From contig JAFDHB010000090.1 of the NCBI GenBank assembly GCA_019308985.1, positions 1-19,958 on the forward strand: 19,958 bases of DNA. Direction: 5' to 3'. A program made the position numbers and the translations under genes. This DNA is from Deltaproteobacteria bacterium. GTDB taxonomy: Bacteria > Desulfobacterota > DSM-4660 > Desulfatiglandales > HGW-15. Below are positions 1 to 7,590 of this stretch, one piece after another. The notes beneath the pieces are model-generated. The model worked only from the letters and a program-made list of their open reading frames with translations. It searched no databases and was not told where the DNA came from. Within the stretch, counting starts at the first letter, position 1, and every line of letters begins with the position of its first letter.

Positions 1-624
1 GGAAGCAGGAAGGACCTGGAAGCCAGGGTGAAACAGATCAGGGTCCAGACAGAAGAGACTACTTCCGACTATGATCGTGAAAAGCTCCAGGAGAGGCTGG
101 CCAAGCTGGTGGGTGGTGTTGCGGTGATAAATGTGGGAGCAGCCACCGAAGTAGAGATGAAAGAGAAGAAGGCCAGGGTGGAAGACGCCCTGAATGCCAC
201 CAGGGCCGCGGTTGAAGAAGGGATCGTACCCGGTGGAGGAGTCGCCCTTCTGAGGACCATAAGCGCCCTCTCCAAGTTGAAGCTGGATGGAGAAGAGCAA
301 AACGGTGTCAACATTGTCATGCGTGCCCTGGAGGAGCCCTTGCGCCAGATTGCAAACAACGCGGGCGCAGAAGGCTCAGTCGTTGTCGAGAAGGTGAAAT
401 CCAGCAAGGGCGCCGTAGGATATAACGCCGATACAGGGGAGTTCGAGGACCTGATGAAAGCGGGTATCATTGATCCTACCAAGGTGACCAGGTTTGCCCT
501 CCAGAATGCGGCATCCGTGGCGGCCCTGCTGCTTACGACCGAGGCCCTGATAGCCGAGAAACCCAAGGAGAAGGAAGAAACGCCGGGAATGCCCCCCGGA
601 GGCGGCATGGGCGGAATGATGTAA
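1..624 (+). CDS. groEL: 60 kDa chaperonin GroEL, C-terminal part (5' end outside window)
   Basis: Group I chaperonin subunit; tetradecameric rings fold cytosolic proteins in an ATP- and GroES-dependent way. The frame is open from base 1, so the 207 visible residues are roughly the last 38% of a ~545-residue protein, and the upstream part lies outside the window. Visible hallmarks: the [15 protein letters not shown] segment, whose Asp corresponds to the ATP-hydrolysis Asp398 of E. coli GroEL; the nucleotide-site PGGGVALLR; the equatorial-domain stretch [20 protein letters not shown]; and the Gly/Met-rich C-terminal tail ending [12 protein letters not shown] at 28 is internal and not a start. 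A strong terminator follows 55 bp after the stop, so this ends its operon (normally groES-groEL). Identification is essentially certain. Confidence 0.97.
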   Translation, partial: GSRKDLEARVKQIRVQTEETTSDYDREKLQERLAKLVGGVAVINVGAATEVEMKEKKARVEDALNATRAAVEEGIVPGGGVALLRTISALSKLKLDGEEQNGVNIVMRALEEPLRQIANNAGAEGSVVVEKVKSSKGAVGYNADTGEFEDLMKAGIIDPTKVTRFALQNAASVAALLLTTEALIAEKPKEKEETPGMPPGGGMGGMM

Positions 625-678
625 GCATGTTCTGGCGATAACAAACCCCTTGTAAAAAACATGCGTTTACTGTATTAG

Positions 679-719
679 AAGGTTGTACCCGGGAAAGGTT
701 CCCGGGTACAACCTTTTTT
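679..719 (+). terminator. Rho-independent terminator after groEL
   Basis: Perfect 17-bp inverted repeat: left arm 679-695, loop 696-698 (AGG), right arm 699-715, running into six T residues (714-719). The stem core is TGTACCCGGGAA and its complement. It lies 55 bp after the groEL stop and 27 bp before the next start codon, so it should separate groEL from the epimerase gene. The hairpin is close to symmetric, but on the minus strand only a few T residues follow it. Confidence 0.92.
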
Positions 720-745
720 GTTTTGTGCGAATGGAGAGGCTGCTC

Positions 746-1711
746 ATGTCCCGCAAGAATGAAATCCTGGTGACGGGTGCTGCAGGATTCATAGGATTTC
801 ACCTCACAAAGAGGCTCCTGGAGAGCGGTGAGGATGTTATTGGTGTCGACAATCTTAACGACTATTATGACGTTTCCCTGAAAAAGGCCCGCCTCGAGAT
901 CCTTGAAACCTACGACGGCTTTACTTTTTACAAGAAAGACATGGAGGAGCGGGAGGGCCTGAGAATGATCTTTGAAAGGCACCGGGTAAGCAGGGTCTGC
1001 AACCTGGCAGCCCAGGCAGGGGTGAGACACTCGCTCAAGGACCCCTTTTCCTATGAAAGGAGCAATCTTCTAGGGTTCCTGAATTTGATGGAATTGGTCC
1101 GTGAACACGAGGTCGACAATTTTGTTTATGCCTCCTCCTCATCCGTTTACGGAAAAAACACCAAGGTCCCATTCAGTCCTGATGACAGGGTGGATACCCC
1201 TGTTTCCCTTTACGGCGCGACAAAAAGGGCCAATGAATTGATAGCCCATGCTTACAGCCATCTCTACCGGATTCCTTGCACCGGGTTGAGATATTTCACG
1301 GTCTATGGCCCTTGGGGACGTCCTGACATGGCCCTGTTTCTTTTCACCGACGCAATCCTCCACGGCAGGCCCATAAAGGTCTATAACCACGGCCGCATGA
1401 AGAGAGACTTCACCTATATCGATGACATAGTGGAGGGTACCATTTCGGCCCTGAAGACCCCCTTTGAATATGAGATCTTCAACCTGGGAAACTCCAGCTC
1501 GATAGAGCTGCTTGACTTCATCCGTATCATCGAGGAAGAGCTGGGCAGGGAGGCCAAGAAGCAGATGCTGCCTATGCAGCCCGGAGACGTCCCGGAGACC
1601 TCGGCGGACATTGAAAGATCCAGGGATCTCCTCGGGTTCAATCCAAGGACCACCATCGGTGAGGGCATAAAGAGATTTATCGCCTGGTACAGGGAATACT
1701 ACGGAAAATAG
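746..1711 (+). CDS. NAD-dependent epimerase, UDP-glucuronate 4-epimerase type
   Basis: Extended short-chain dehydrogenase/reductase that probably interconverts UDP-glucuronate and UDP-galacturonate, supplying nucleotide sugars for capsule or LPS; cytosolic. 321 residues, normal for the family. Visible: Rossmann motif TGAAGFIG (residues ~10-17), the NLNDYYDVSLKKARL segment typical of the CapI/LpsL group, the VYASSSSVYG active-site strand, the catalytic pair Y156/K160 in SLYGATK, and the TVYGPWGRPDMALFLF and RDFTYIDDIVEG segments. The ATG at 746 is preceded by GGAGAGG at 732-738. The upstream TTG at 683 lies inside the terminator stem and is rejected, and an ATG at 731 lacks a good ribosome site. 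Family membership is certain; the exact sugar substrate is inferred from these segments. No glycosyltransferases are adjacent. Confidence 0.92.
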   Translation: MSRKNEILVTGAAGFIGFHLTKRLLESGEDVIGVDNLNDYYDVSLKKARLEILETYDGFTFYKKDMEEREGLRMIFERHRVSRVCNLAAQAGVRHSLKDPFSYERSNLLGFLNLMELVREHEVDNFVYASSSSVYGKNTKVPFSPDDRVDTPVSLYGATKRANELIAHAYSHLYRIPCTGLRYFTVYGPWGRPDMALFLFTDAILHGRPIKVYNHGRMKRDFTYIDDIVEGTISALKTPFEYEIFNLGNSSSIELLDFIRIIEEELGREAKKQMLPMQPGDVPETSADIERSRDLLGFNPRTTIGEGIKRFIAWYREYYGK

Positions 1712-1874
1712 CCCCGCTTGCCTCCAGAAAAGATAACGAGGGGAGAAATCTGAGTTGATCAGGCCCTTCTTCCTTGACGCTTTTTGATCCCCTCTTCACA
1801 AACAGCTTTTATCCGGCAATTTGATCTGGTATCTTGCTGCAAATACTTTTGACAACATTGACGGGAGGTGTGCC

Positions 1875-2510
1875 TTGAAAAGGAGAGACAGGATTGATTT
1901 CTACTTTGATCCCATTTGACCCTGGTGTTGGATTACATCCAGGTGGATGGTAGACGTGGGCCGGCAAAAGGATATTTCAGTGAAGTGGAAGTTTTTCAGC
2001 CTAAGAATTATCAACAAAGGCCGCAGGGTCAGGAAGGATTTCAGGATACTTCACGAGATCGGACTCAAGGCACTGCGTGTTGCCGCAGCAGTGCGGCGGG
2101 AATTTGGGAATGCCGGGGTGGAAAGACTTTACACGGCGATGGGTACCTTTTACCACCATGACCAAAGGGACATGGACGAGCTTTCAGTAATGGAAGAAAT
2201 ATTAAGGACCTGCAAGTACCCCACCGGACTGGCGAAGGCACTCAAGGACAAGTCCCTCGATTCGGAGATTGAGGGGGACATGACCCAGGCCATAGACAAG
2301 GTCGGAAACGACGCGGGAGTGCCGCTCATTGTGCTGGACGGCGGGAAAGGAGAAGGGTTTTTCGGTCCGGTCATGAGTCCGGCGCCGAGGGGAAAGAAGG
2401 CCGTAGCGGTGTGGGATGCCCTTATTACCCTGGGCGGCGCGCCTGGTTTTTTCGAGCTGAAGCGCAGGAGGGACACCGGCCCTATTTTTGGTAATCGCCC
2501 AAAAATATGA
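1875..2510 (+). CDS. Putative selenoprotein: DsbA-fold oxidoreductase (Rv2466c-like) with UPWC active site
   Basis: Probable thioredoxin/DsbA-fold thiol (selenol) oxidoreductase, 211 residues if the in-frame TGA at 1917-1919 is read as selenocysteine (U15). The N-terminus then reads IDFYFDPI-U-PWCW, with the redox motif U15-P16-W17-C18. This matches the FDPxCPWC start of the DsbA-like family that includes mycobacterial Rv2466c and HCCA isomerase-like proteins. After the TGA the same frame continues unbroken through family-typical segments: VKWKFFSLRIIN (near residue 40), AMGTFYHH, GVPLIVLDG with the cis-Pro (GVP), FGPVMSPAP and the C-terminal GPIFGNRP. The start is TTG 1875 with GGGAGG at 1863-1868; no better in-frame start exists upstream. 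A conventional call (ATG 1947, 187 residues) loses the first beta strand and active site and has no ribosome site. A SECIS-like hairpin follows the TGA. Alternative: a Cys-to-stop pseudogene, made less likely by the intact downstream frame. Substrate unknown; any mycothiol link is not implied. Confidence 0.85.
1917..1919 (+). other. In-frame TGA predicted to encode selenocysteine
   Basis: The TGA replaces the first Cys of a CPWC-type redox motif. Codons on both sides stay in one frame: GAT CCC ATT TGA CCC TGG TGT TGG. UGA at the resolving or attacking Cys of a thioredoxin-fold motif is the classic selenocysteine position. Decoding would require SelA, SelB, SelC and SelD, none of which is in this window. 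Confidence 0.82.
1933..1953 (+). promoter_or_regulatory. Bacterial SECIS-like hairpin downstream of the Sec UGA
   Basis: Five perfect pairs, CATCC (1936-1940) with GGATG (1945-1949), close the tetraloop AGGT (1941-1944). With G1950 bulged, 1933-1935 can pair with 1951-1953. Twenty-one nucleotides separate the UGA from the loop, close to the 18 in E. coli fdhF, and the loop carries the GG expected near its 5' side for SelB binding. The element is inside the coding sequence, as bacterial SECIS elements are. A competing stem CCTGG/CCAGG (1921-1925 with 1939-1943) is possible, but its loop is too close to the UGA. Confidence 0.6.
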
Positions 2511-2555
2511 TCTTCCGTGTTCAGGAGGAACCTGAGCAGGTGATAGAGATCTCAA

Positions 2556-2590
2556 GAAAGGCTCATCCTATCCGCACCCTGGAGCCTTTC
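2556..2590. terminator. Inverted repeat between convergent genes, possible weak bidirectional terminator
   Basis: Perfect 9-bp arms GAAAGGCTC (2556-2564) and GAGCCTTTC (2582-2590) with a 17-nt loop. They sit in the 96-bp gap between the selenoprotein stop and the stop of the convergent PhlG-like gene. There is no strong T tract on either side, so intrinsic termination is only plausible. Confidence 0.4.
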
Positions 2591-2606
2591 ACAAACGCTC
2601 TCCTGT

Positions 2607-3179
2607 CTATTTGGCATATAGGTCGGGGAGGAGGTCCCCCAGATTTCCCATTTCCTCTATACAGTGTTGCATAAGGTCCCTGGCCATTTGTTCCTCGGCC
2701 TTGAATAACCAGAAGCGACTCCGCATTTCACAACCAAAATCGGTGTCCCGCACGAAATGCATCAAGTGGCCAAGTTGAACGTCTTCTTCAAGCAAGCCCA
2801 CGTCACCGCAAACAACTGCCCCAACTTTTGCTTCTTGGAACCTTGAAGTATCCAGGAAGTCGGAGGGTTCGCGAAACTTGATTCTCAGTTTTACTATCTC
2901 TTTACCAATATATTCATGCACAAGGTGGCTGGCACCAATGTAATGCCCTGGACGCCAATGTCCGTCCCAGTCTCCCACCAGGTGGTCATGGGGATGCCAC
3001 AATTTGTATTTCTCGGTGTCCCCTACATAACCAAACCACCAATCTATCATCTTCCCCTTGCATTGCGGCATGCGCGTCAAAACAGCCACGTACATGTCCC
3101 CATTGGAAAGACGAGTATATCCTGTCTCAAGTGGTAAATAACCCGGTTCAAGTAGTTTGTTGACTTCTTCGAGATTCAT
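2607..3179 (-). CDS. DAPG hydrolase (PhlG)-like domain protein
   Basis: 190-residue protein resembling the DAPG_hydrolase family. Its founder, PhlG, is a Zn-dependent enzyme that cleaves a C-C bond in 2,4-diacetylphloroglucinol; the reaction here is unknown. Family-like segments: IDWWFGYVGDTEKYKLWHPHDH (split here at residues 46-55 and 56-66), SHLVHEYIG (84-92), the HLMHFVRDT block followed by EMRSRFW (138-157), and HCIEEMG (172-178). Candidate metal ligands by analogy are H62/H66, E89, H172 and E176; this assignment is inferred. At 190 residues it is shorter than PhlG (~295), and the N-terminal part of the family is absent. ATG at 3179 is preceded by AGGAG about 8 nt upstream; an in-frame extension to 3248 lacks such a site. 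It lies 181 bp downstream of the AOR gene on the same strand and may be co-transcribed. Confidence 0.68.
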   Translation of the reverse strand: MNLEEVNKLLEPGYLPLETGYTRLSNGDMYVAVLTRMPQCKGKMIDWWFGYVGDTEKYKLWHPHDHLVGDWDGHWRPGHYIGASHLVHEYIGKEIVKLRIKFREPSDFLDTSRFQEAKVGAVVCGDVGLLEEDVQLGHLMHFVRDTDFGCEMRSRFWLFKAEEQMARDLMQHCIEEMGNLGDLLPDLYAK

Positions 3180-3360
3180 GAATTTTCTCCTTTCTCCATA
3201 ACAAACGTCCTTACAAACGGGTTGCCCCCTTGGAAGCCCCCACCTCACCTCAGTCGGGGTCAGAGGTCAGGCGTCTTGATGCACCATCGCCTGGTGAAAA
3301 CAGCCGAAGGTTTAGATTCCCATGAGAGGATGATGCCTCCAACCATTATTTCCCGAACAT

Positions 3361-5235
3361 TCATAAATTCAACTGCTCGGCTACATGGTCCAGGCCGAGT
3401 TCCTCCAGTTTCCCTTTAGTAGGGACACCCGTTCTGAGATCCCAGCCCCTGGCACTATAATATTCGTCAAGCATACTTTCAAGATCCTCTTTGCTGATCA
3501 TATGCCCTTTTGAGGCCCCTTTTTCCAAAGGCTCCTTCATTACCCTTTCAGGCAATGTGTCATCGGCACGCGTGAATCCTTCACGGACATTGAATGCCCT
3601 GGCCAGGTTGTTTATCCGTTCACCTACCTTTTGGATATCCTCCGGCTTGAAATGGAGTCCAGTGACAGCCTCCATCAGCGCAGCAGTATTCTCCAGGGCA
3701 AAATGCGGCACTGCCATATCCAACAAAAAGACGCACATGGTGGGACAGTCGGCGGTGGCGGTGCGTACATCCTGATTCCACTTGGTAAGCCTTCCTTTGC
3801 CATGAACGGCGAATCTGTCCACTGCATATGGAATAGGAATCCCGAATATTTCCTGGAAGGCATAACCCCTGTTGTGATCCGCACCGGTGAAGGCCGTGGC
3901 GTAATTCAGGCCATGGGCCTTGGCGCCTCTGACGTCGTAGCCGGGCAGTTCCAGGCCCTTTACGTGCAAGGCATATTTCCCCGACCCCTTGCCGATTTTC
4001 TCGGCGGCGACCTTGACACCATCGGCAAGCATATCTCCAATCCCTTCCCGGAAAGCTATCAGGTTGAGTAGTTGGACCATGGCCTCATGATTTCCGAACC
4101 TGAGATCCATTCCGCCGGTGTCGGAGGAATTCAAGAGACCCCTTTCGTAAAGCTCCATAGCAAAACCAATGGCTACCCCTGTCGAGATGGTGTCCAGTCC
4201 TAATTCGTCTGCGATACGGTCCGCGGCAATAATGCTGTCCAGATCCTTTACACCGGTCTGCCCACCAAAGGAATATATGGTTTCAAATTCAGGCCCTTCT
4301 GAAAGAAACCCCCAATAAGGCCCTTTCCGCGCCAGGTTCAACTGGCTGCATCCGACAGGACAGCCTGAACAGAAAACTCTCCCCATGTTACGAGGTTTGA
4401 GTGGCTCCACCCCGATTTGACTTACTGGCGTGAACTCTCCCGTGGCCGCCCAATTCTTTGCAGGGAATATGCCAAGGGCGCATGTGTTATCCACATTAGA
4501 GGGGGTGCCTGTCTTGGAGAATTCAGGATAAAGGACCGGGCTTTGTTTCATGGCCTTTGCCATCTCGTTCCTGGCAGCCTTCAACTTCTCCTTCGAATCC
4601 ACGCGAACTGTTCCAGAGCCCTTGATGGCTATAGCCTTGAGGTTCTTTGATCCCATGACAGCTCCCAGTCCCTTGCGTCCGGCGGCCCTCATCTCATTGA
4701 TGATGCAGGCCATTCTACTCATGTTTTCGCCTGCCGGACCAATACAGGCGATTCGGATATTTTGATCCTGTAGTTCGTTTTTGATCACCTGTTGGCAATC
4801 AGTTGTCTTTGTTCCCCATACACCCCTGGCATCCCGAAAAAGGGCTTTTCCGTTCTTTATCCAGAGATAGGTGGGTTTATCGGCCCTGCCTTCGATGATC
4901 AGGGCGTCATAGCCCGCCCGTTTCAGTTCCGCCGGGAAATGACCCCCTGTCATGGACATGCCTATTGCTGCGGTTAGTGGGGATTTACCGGTAACAGCCA
5001 TACGACTCGCACATGGTATGGTAGTCCCGGAAAAGGGACCTACGGAAAAGATGAGTTTGTTTTCCGGTCCCAACGGATCAATGCCTGAATCGAGTTCATC
5101 AAACAGGTGTTTGATCCCAACCCCCGCACCGCCGATATAATCCCTGGCAACATCCAGGGGTAATAATTCTTCAGTCACGCTCCTTTTCCCGAGATCCACT
5201 CTAAGAATTTTTCCGGCATATCCCCCGTTGTACAT
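3361..5235 (-). CDS. Aldehyde:ferredoxin oxidoreductase family tungsten/molybdopterin enzyme
   Basis: Cytosolic tungstopterin enzyme, expected to oxidise an aldehyde to a carboxylic acid (or the reverse) with ferredoxin; substrate unknown. 624 residues, normal for the family (~605-630). The N-terminal domain opens GGYAGKILRVDL, followed by YIGGAGVGIKHLFDEL and GPFSGTTIPCASRM. [4Fe-4S] ligands: C289, C292 and C296 in CSGCPVGC, matching the spacing and numbering of Pyrococcus AOR, plus C501 (C497 as alternative). Pterin-contact motif DxxGLD is present as DELGLD at 343-348. The second motif, DxxGLC in the archaeal enzyme, is DCPTMC here (496-501). The ATG at 5235 has GGGAGGA 6-12 nt upstream. 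It is followed by the PhlG-like gene. Family is certain, substrate class is not; BamB-like and other AOR relatives exist. Confidence 0.93.
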   Translation of the reverse strand: MYNGGYAGKILRVDLGKRSVTEELLPLDVARDYIGGAGVGIKHLFDELDSGIDPLGPENKLIFSVGPFSGTTIPCASRMAVTGKSPLTAAIGMSMTGGHFPAELKRAGYDALIIEGRADKPTYLWIKNGKALFRDARGVWGTKTTDCQQVIKNELQDQNIRIACIGPAGENMSRMACIINEMRAAGRKGLGAVMGSKNLKAIAIKGSGTVRVDSKEKLKAARNEMAKAMKQSPVLYPEFSKTGTPSNVDNTCALGIFPAKNWAATGEFTPVSQIGVEPLKPRNMGRVFCSGCPVGCSQLNLARKGPYWGFLSEGPEFETIYSFGGQTGVKDLDSIIAADRIADELGLDTISTGVAIGFAMELYERGLLNSSDTGGMDLRFGNHEAMVQLLNLIAFREGIGDMLADGVKVAAEKIGKGSGKYALHVKGLELPGYDVRGAKAHGLNYATAFTGADHNRGYAFQEIFGIPIPYAVDRFAVHGKGRLTKWNQDVRTATADCPTMCVFLLDMAVPHFALENTAALMEAVTGLHFKPEDIQKVGERINNLARAFNVREGFTRADDTLPERVMKEPLEKGASKGHMISKEDLESMLDEYYSARGWDLRTGVPTKGKLEELGLDHVAEQLNL

Positions 5236-5538
5236 TCCATTCCTCCCGACTAGGTGACACCCGCTTAGCCATCTTCCGGGATTGGGGGTGTCAGCAATCT
5301 CTTTCCGTCCCGCTCATGTACTATTAGGACGTGATTTCGAGAGGCCTCCCCAACCCCTTTTGCCCTATTTCAGATGGCTGAAGTATTGTATAATTCGCAA
5401 TAAGCCGCTGCCGCTGCCACAGGTTACACAAGATATTGAGGATAAAAGTATTATATCCGAAAAGTCCTTAACCACTCGATGTATTCACGCATAATGAATA
5501 CTTGCGCAGTCAAAACAGATTCACATGGCATGCCGAGC
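5236..5538. other. Intergenic leader region of the AOR gene
   Basis: 303 bp without a convincing gene. Seen here: the AOR ribosome site; an 8-bp inverted repeat TGACACCC/GGGTGTCA (5255-5262 with 5286-5293, 23-nt loop) that would form in the AOR 5' leader just before its ribosome site; an exact minus-strand TATAAT at 5455-5450 without a good -35; and a small dyad GTATTC/GAATAC (5482-5487 with 5497-5502) that could be an operator. None of these is more than suggestive. Confidence 0.4.
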
Positions 5539-6831
5539 CTAGGATATACCCTTCAACTTGCGGATGGAGACCGTTTTGCCTTCCACCGGAAGGTTTTGAT
5601 AGTTCCCGTTGGCAACCAGTAAGGCTTTGAAGGGGAATTTCTCCCCTTTCACCCATTGCAGACAACCAGAGGGAGACACGGCAATATTGTCTTTCGTGAA
5701 TCTCATCGGTCCCTGCAATGTTTCCAGGTTGGTATCGGCCAGGGCCTTACGGATGGCCTCCTTTTCAAGGGTTTGTGCCCGCCTGAGGGCATCTGCCAGT
5801 ATCTCGTATCCCGAATAACACCCGCCAAGTGGTTGGCTCCATTGCTTGCCGGATGCCTTTTCATATGCCTCGCAGAACTCCTTGGCGGTTTCGCCCGTCA
5901 GAGAAGACCTGAAAGGATAAGAAGGAAGCCACACGGCCTCTGAAGTGACCCCTACACCCAGGTCGCCTCCGATTGCTTCCATTGCAGAGGAGAAAAGCCC
6001 GGCCCTCCCGGCAGTACAGACCTTTGGGATGAAGCCGTTGCGGTGGCATTGTCTCCACATGGTGGTGAAATCAGGCGGGGACATGTTGGCAAATAAGATT
6101 TCGACATTCGCTCTTTTCCAACCATTAATCTGTGTCGTATAGTCATTGGTCCCCACGGGAAACCTGCCTAGGTCCACGAGTTTGTATCCCTTGGAGCCAA
6201 GTGCGCTCCTTGCACCCTCGGCCCAGGCAATGCCATCGGGGTCGTTCTGGGCGCAAAGGCCCACAACCCTGTTGGTCTCCACCTGATCCCACGCCTCAAT
6301 AAAGGCTACAAGAAAATCCGCCACACTCATGGAAGCGTTAAAACACCACTCATACTTTCCCCCGTGGAGGAACATTTCCACTGGCATCATCGTGCTAATG
6401 GATGGCACCTTGAACCTTTCGCAGACCCCGGAGACAGGGCTCACCGTGGCGGGCGTAGCAGAAACATACATGATGTCTATCTTGTCCCTGAGGATCAGCC
6501 TGGAAGCCAGTTCGCCTGCCTTGGTCGGATTACTCTCCGTGTCCAGGATCTTTAGCTTTAAGGGTAGTTTTTTCCCGTATTCCTTGATGTATATCCCCCC
6601 ATCCCTGTTGATTTCAGCCAGTGCCCTGTTGTCCAGCCACGGGGTGGACTCCGTGAACGCGGCCACAGGCCCGGTCAAGGGTAAAGGGCGCCCGATCAGG
6701 ATATGGTCCTTTGAAGCAGCGCGGGCTCTTCTTGGGAGCCCTGGTAAGGCAGCTGATACGCCAATAGCACCAGCCGTACAGCCTACCTTCTTGATGAATT
6801 CCCTCCGAGTCATGTCTTTTTTCTTTTTCAT
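5539..6831 (-). CDS. Tat-exported branched-chain amino acid-type ABC substrate-binding protein
   Basis: Periplasmic solute-binding protein of the type 1 periplasmic-binding fold (LivJ/UrtA/AmiC-like, Peripla_BP_6), 430 residues. N-terminal twin-arginine signal: R9-R10 in TRREFIKK, a hydrophobic stretch (GAIGVSAALPGL) and an A-x-A type cleavage region near residue 38-40. Mature protein begins ILIGRPLPLTGPVA, the usual first strand of this family, followed by TESNPTKAGELASRLI and the second-lobe segment GFIPKVCTAG. ATG 6831 has GGAGG seven nt upstream. No permease or ATPase gene is adjacent, so the transporter partners must be elsewhere. The ligand cannot be read from sequence; in anaerobic aromatic or fatty-acid degraders such proteins often bind carboxylates or amino acids, which is only context. 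Confidence 0.88.
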   Translation of the reverse strand: MKKKKDMTRREFIKKVGCTAGAIGVSAALPGLPRRARAASKDHILIGRPLPLTGPVAAFTESTPWLDNRALAEINRDGGIYIKEYGKKLPLKLKILDTESNPTKAGELASRLILRDKIDIMYVSATPATVSPVSGVCERFKVPSISTMMPVEMFLHGGKYEWCFNASMSVADFLVAFIEAWDQVETNRVVGLCAQNDPDGIAWAEGARSALGSKGYKLVDLGRFPVGTNDYTTQINGWKRANVEILFANMSPPDFTTMWRQCHRNGFIPKVCTAGRAGLFSSAMEAIGGDLGVGVTSEAVWLPSYPFRSSLTGETAKEFCEAYEKASGKQWSQPLGGCYSGYEILADALRRAQTLEKEAIRKALADTNLETLQGPMRFTKDNIAVSPSGCLQWVKGEKFPFKALLVANGNYQNLPVEGKTVSIRKLKGIS

Positions 6832-7590
6832 CCCGCACCTCCATGATTTAATTTGTTTTTTCCGAATGTTCTATGACCATCGATTCTTGACACCCCAAAA
6901 AGCAAGACAGTTTGGTAGCATTGCTGATGATTTGACCCCGAATTTCGCAAGAGTGGAGAGTAACCCTTCTCCAACGTGCTATGGATAGAGTTAAGGGCTC
7001 ACTGAAATAGTGAATCATATATCTAAGAATAGCCTCGTATCCTGTTATCCTGCATGGTTATAGATGACAATTGCGAAATTCGCGTTGAATATCACTATAA
7101 CGATCTGTCGCCATAAACTAAAAGCATTGGAAACGGCCCTATTAGGCCAGAGAAGTGGCTCAGCAAAGGGATATATGTCTCTATGTTTGCCAAAATAGAG
7201 AAAAGCAAGGGCAATTTCAATGAAAAAATGGAATCAACTAGCCTGGATTCCCACGTTAGTTTTTTGAGTTAACACCATGGAGCATTACCCGAAGAGAAAG
7301 CGGATTCTTTTCCCCTCTAACCATGGCACTTTGAGATCCACCTTGTCAAAATCTGCTGATATCAGCAAGGGGTTATGGGCCCTCTTTTGGAAACGGATCA
7401 GGATGTCTTTTTTATACCACGAAAGAGCATGCCATCGGAGCAATTGCATTATGATAGTGAAAACACGGTAGATCTTGTGTCCGGTTTTGTCTAAACTCTA
7501 AGGCCTGCCGTCTAAGGCGGGAACACGACCAACTGCCCTGGGAACTATTTTGCAAAATTCTCACCGGACTCCAAGGATGTTGCTGGGAAA
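6832..7590. other. 759-bp region without a recognisable gene
   Basis: Lower in GC than its neighbours and without a protein I recognise. It contains the 12-nt inverted repeat CGAATTTCGCAA/TTGCGAAATTCG (6939-6950 with 7071-7082) and a 6-bp hairpin CCTGCC/GGCGGG (7504-7509 with 7516-7521 approximately). It also contains a 64-codon basic open frame (7277-7471) lacking a ribosome site and family features. It separates the solute-binding protein gene from hypE and may hold remnants of an old insertion. The promoter of the solute-binding protein gene should be near 6850-6950 but is not clear. Confidence 0.4.

Noticed and set aside
69..662. Long antisense open frame across groEL (and others opposite hydrogenase, AOR and pyk genes)
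   Set aside because: Shadows of strongly coding genes; no family features or ribosome sites.
1921..1943. Alternative SECIS stem CCTGG/CCAGG
   Set aside because: Its apical loop would begin only 6-9 nt after the UGA, too close for a bacterial SECIS.
1947..2510. ATG 1947 as the normal start of the DsbA-like gene
   Set aside because: It has no ribosome site and removes the first strand and redox motif; the in-frame upstream TTG with GGGAGG restores the family N-terminus if TGA is read as Sec.
5282..5494. 70-codon plus-strand frame upstream of the AOR gene
   Set aside because: Lies in the AOR leader, no ribosome site, low-complexity Pro/Leu-rich translation.
7277..7471. 64-codon plus-strand frame in the gene-poor region
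   Set aside because: No ribosome site, no recognisable motif and odd composition; not enough to call a gene.
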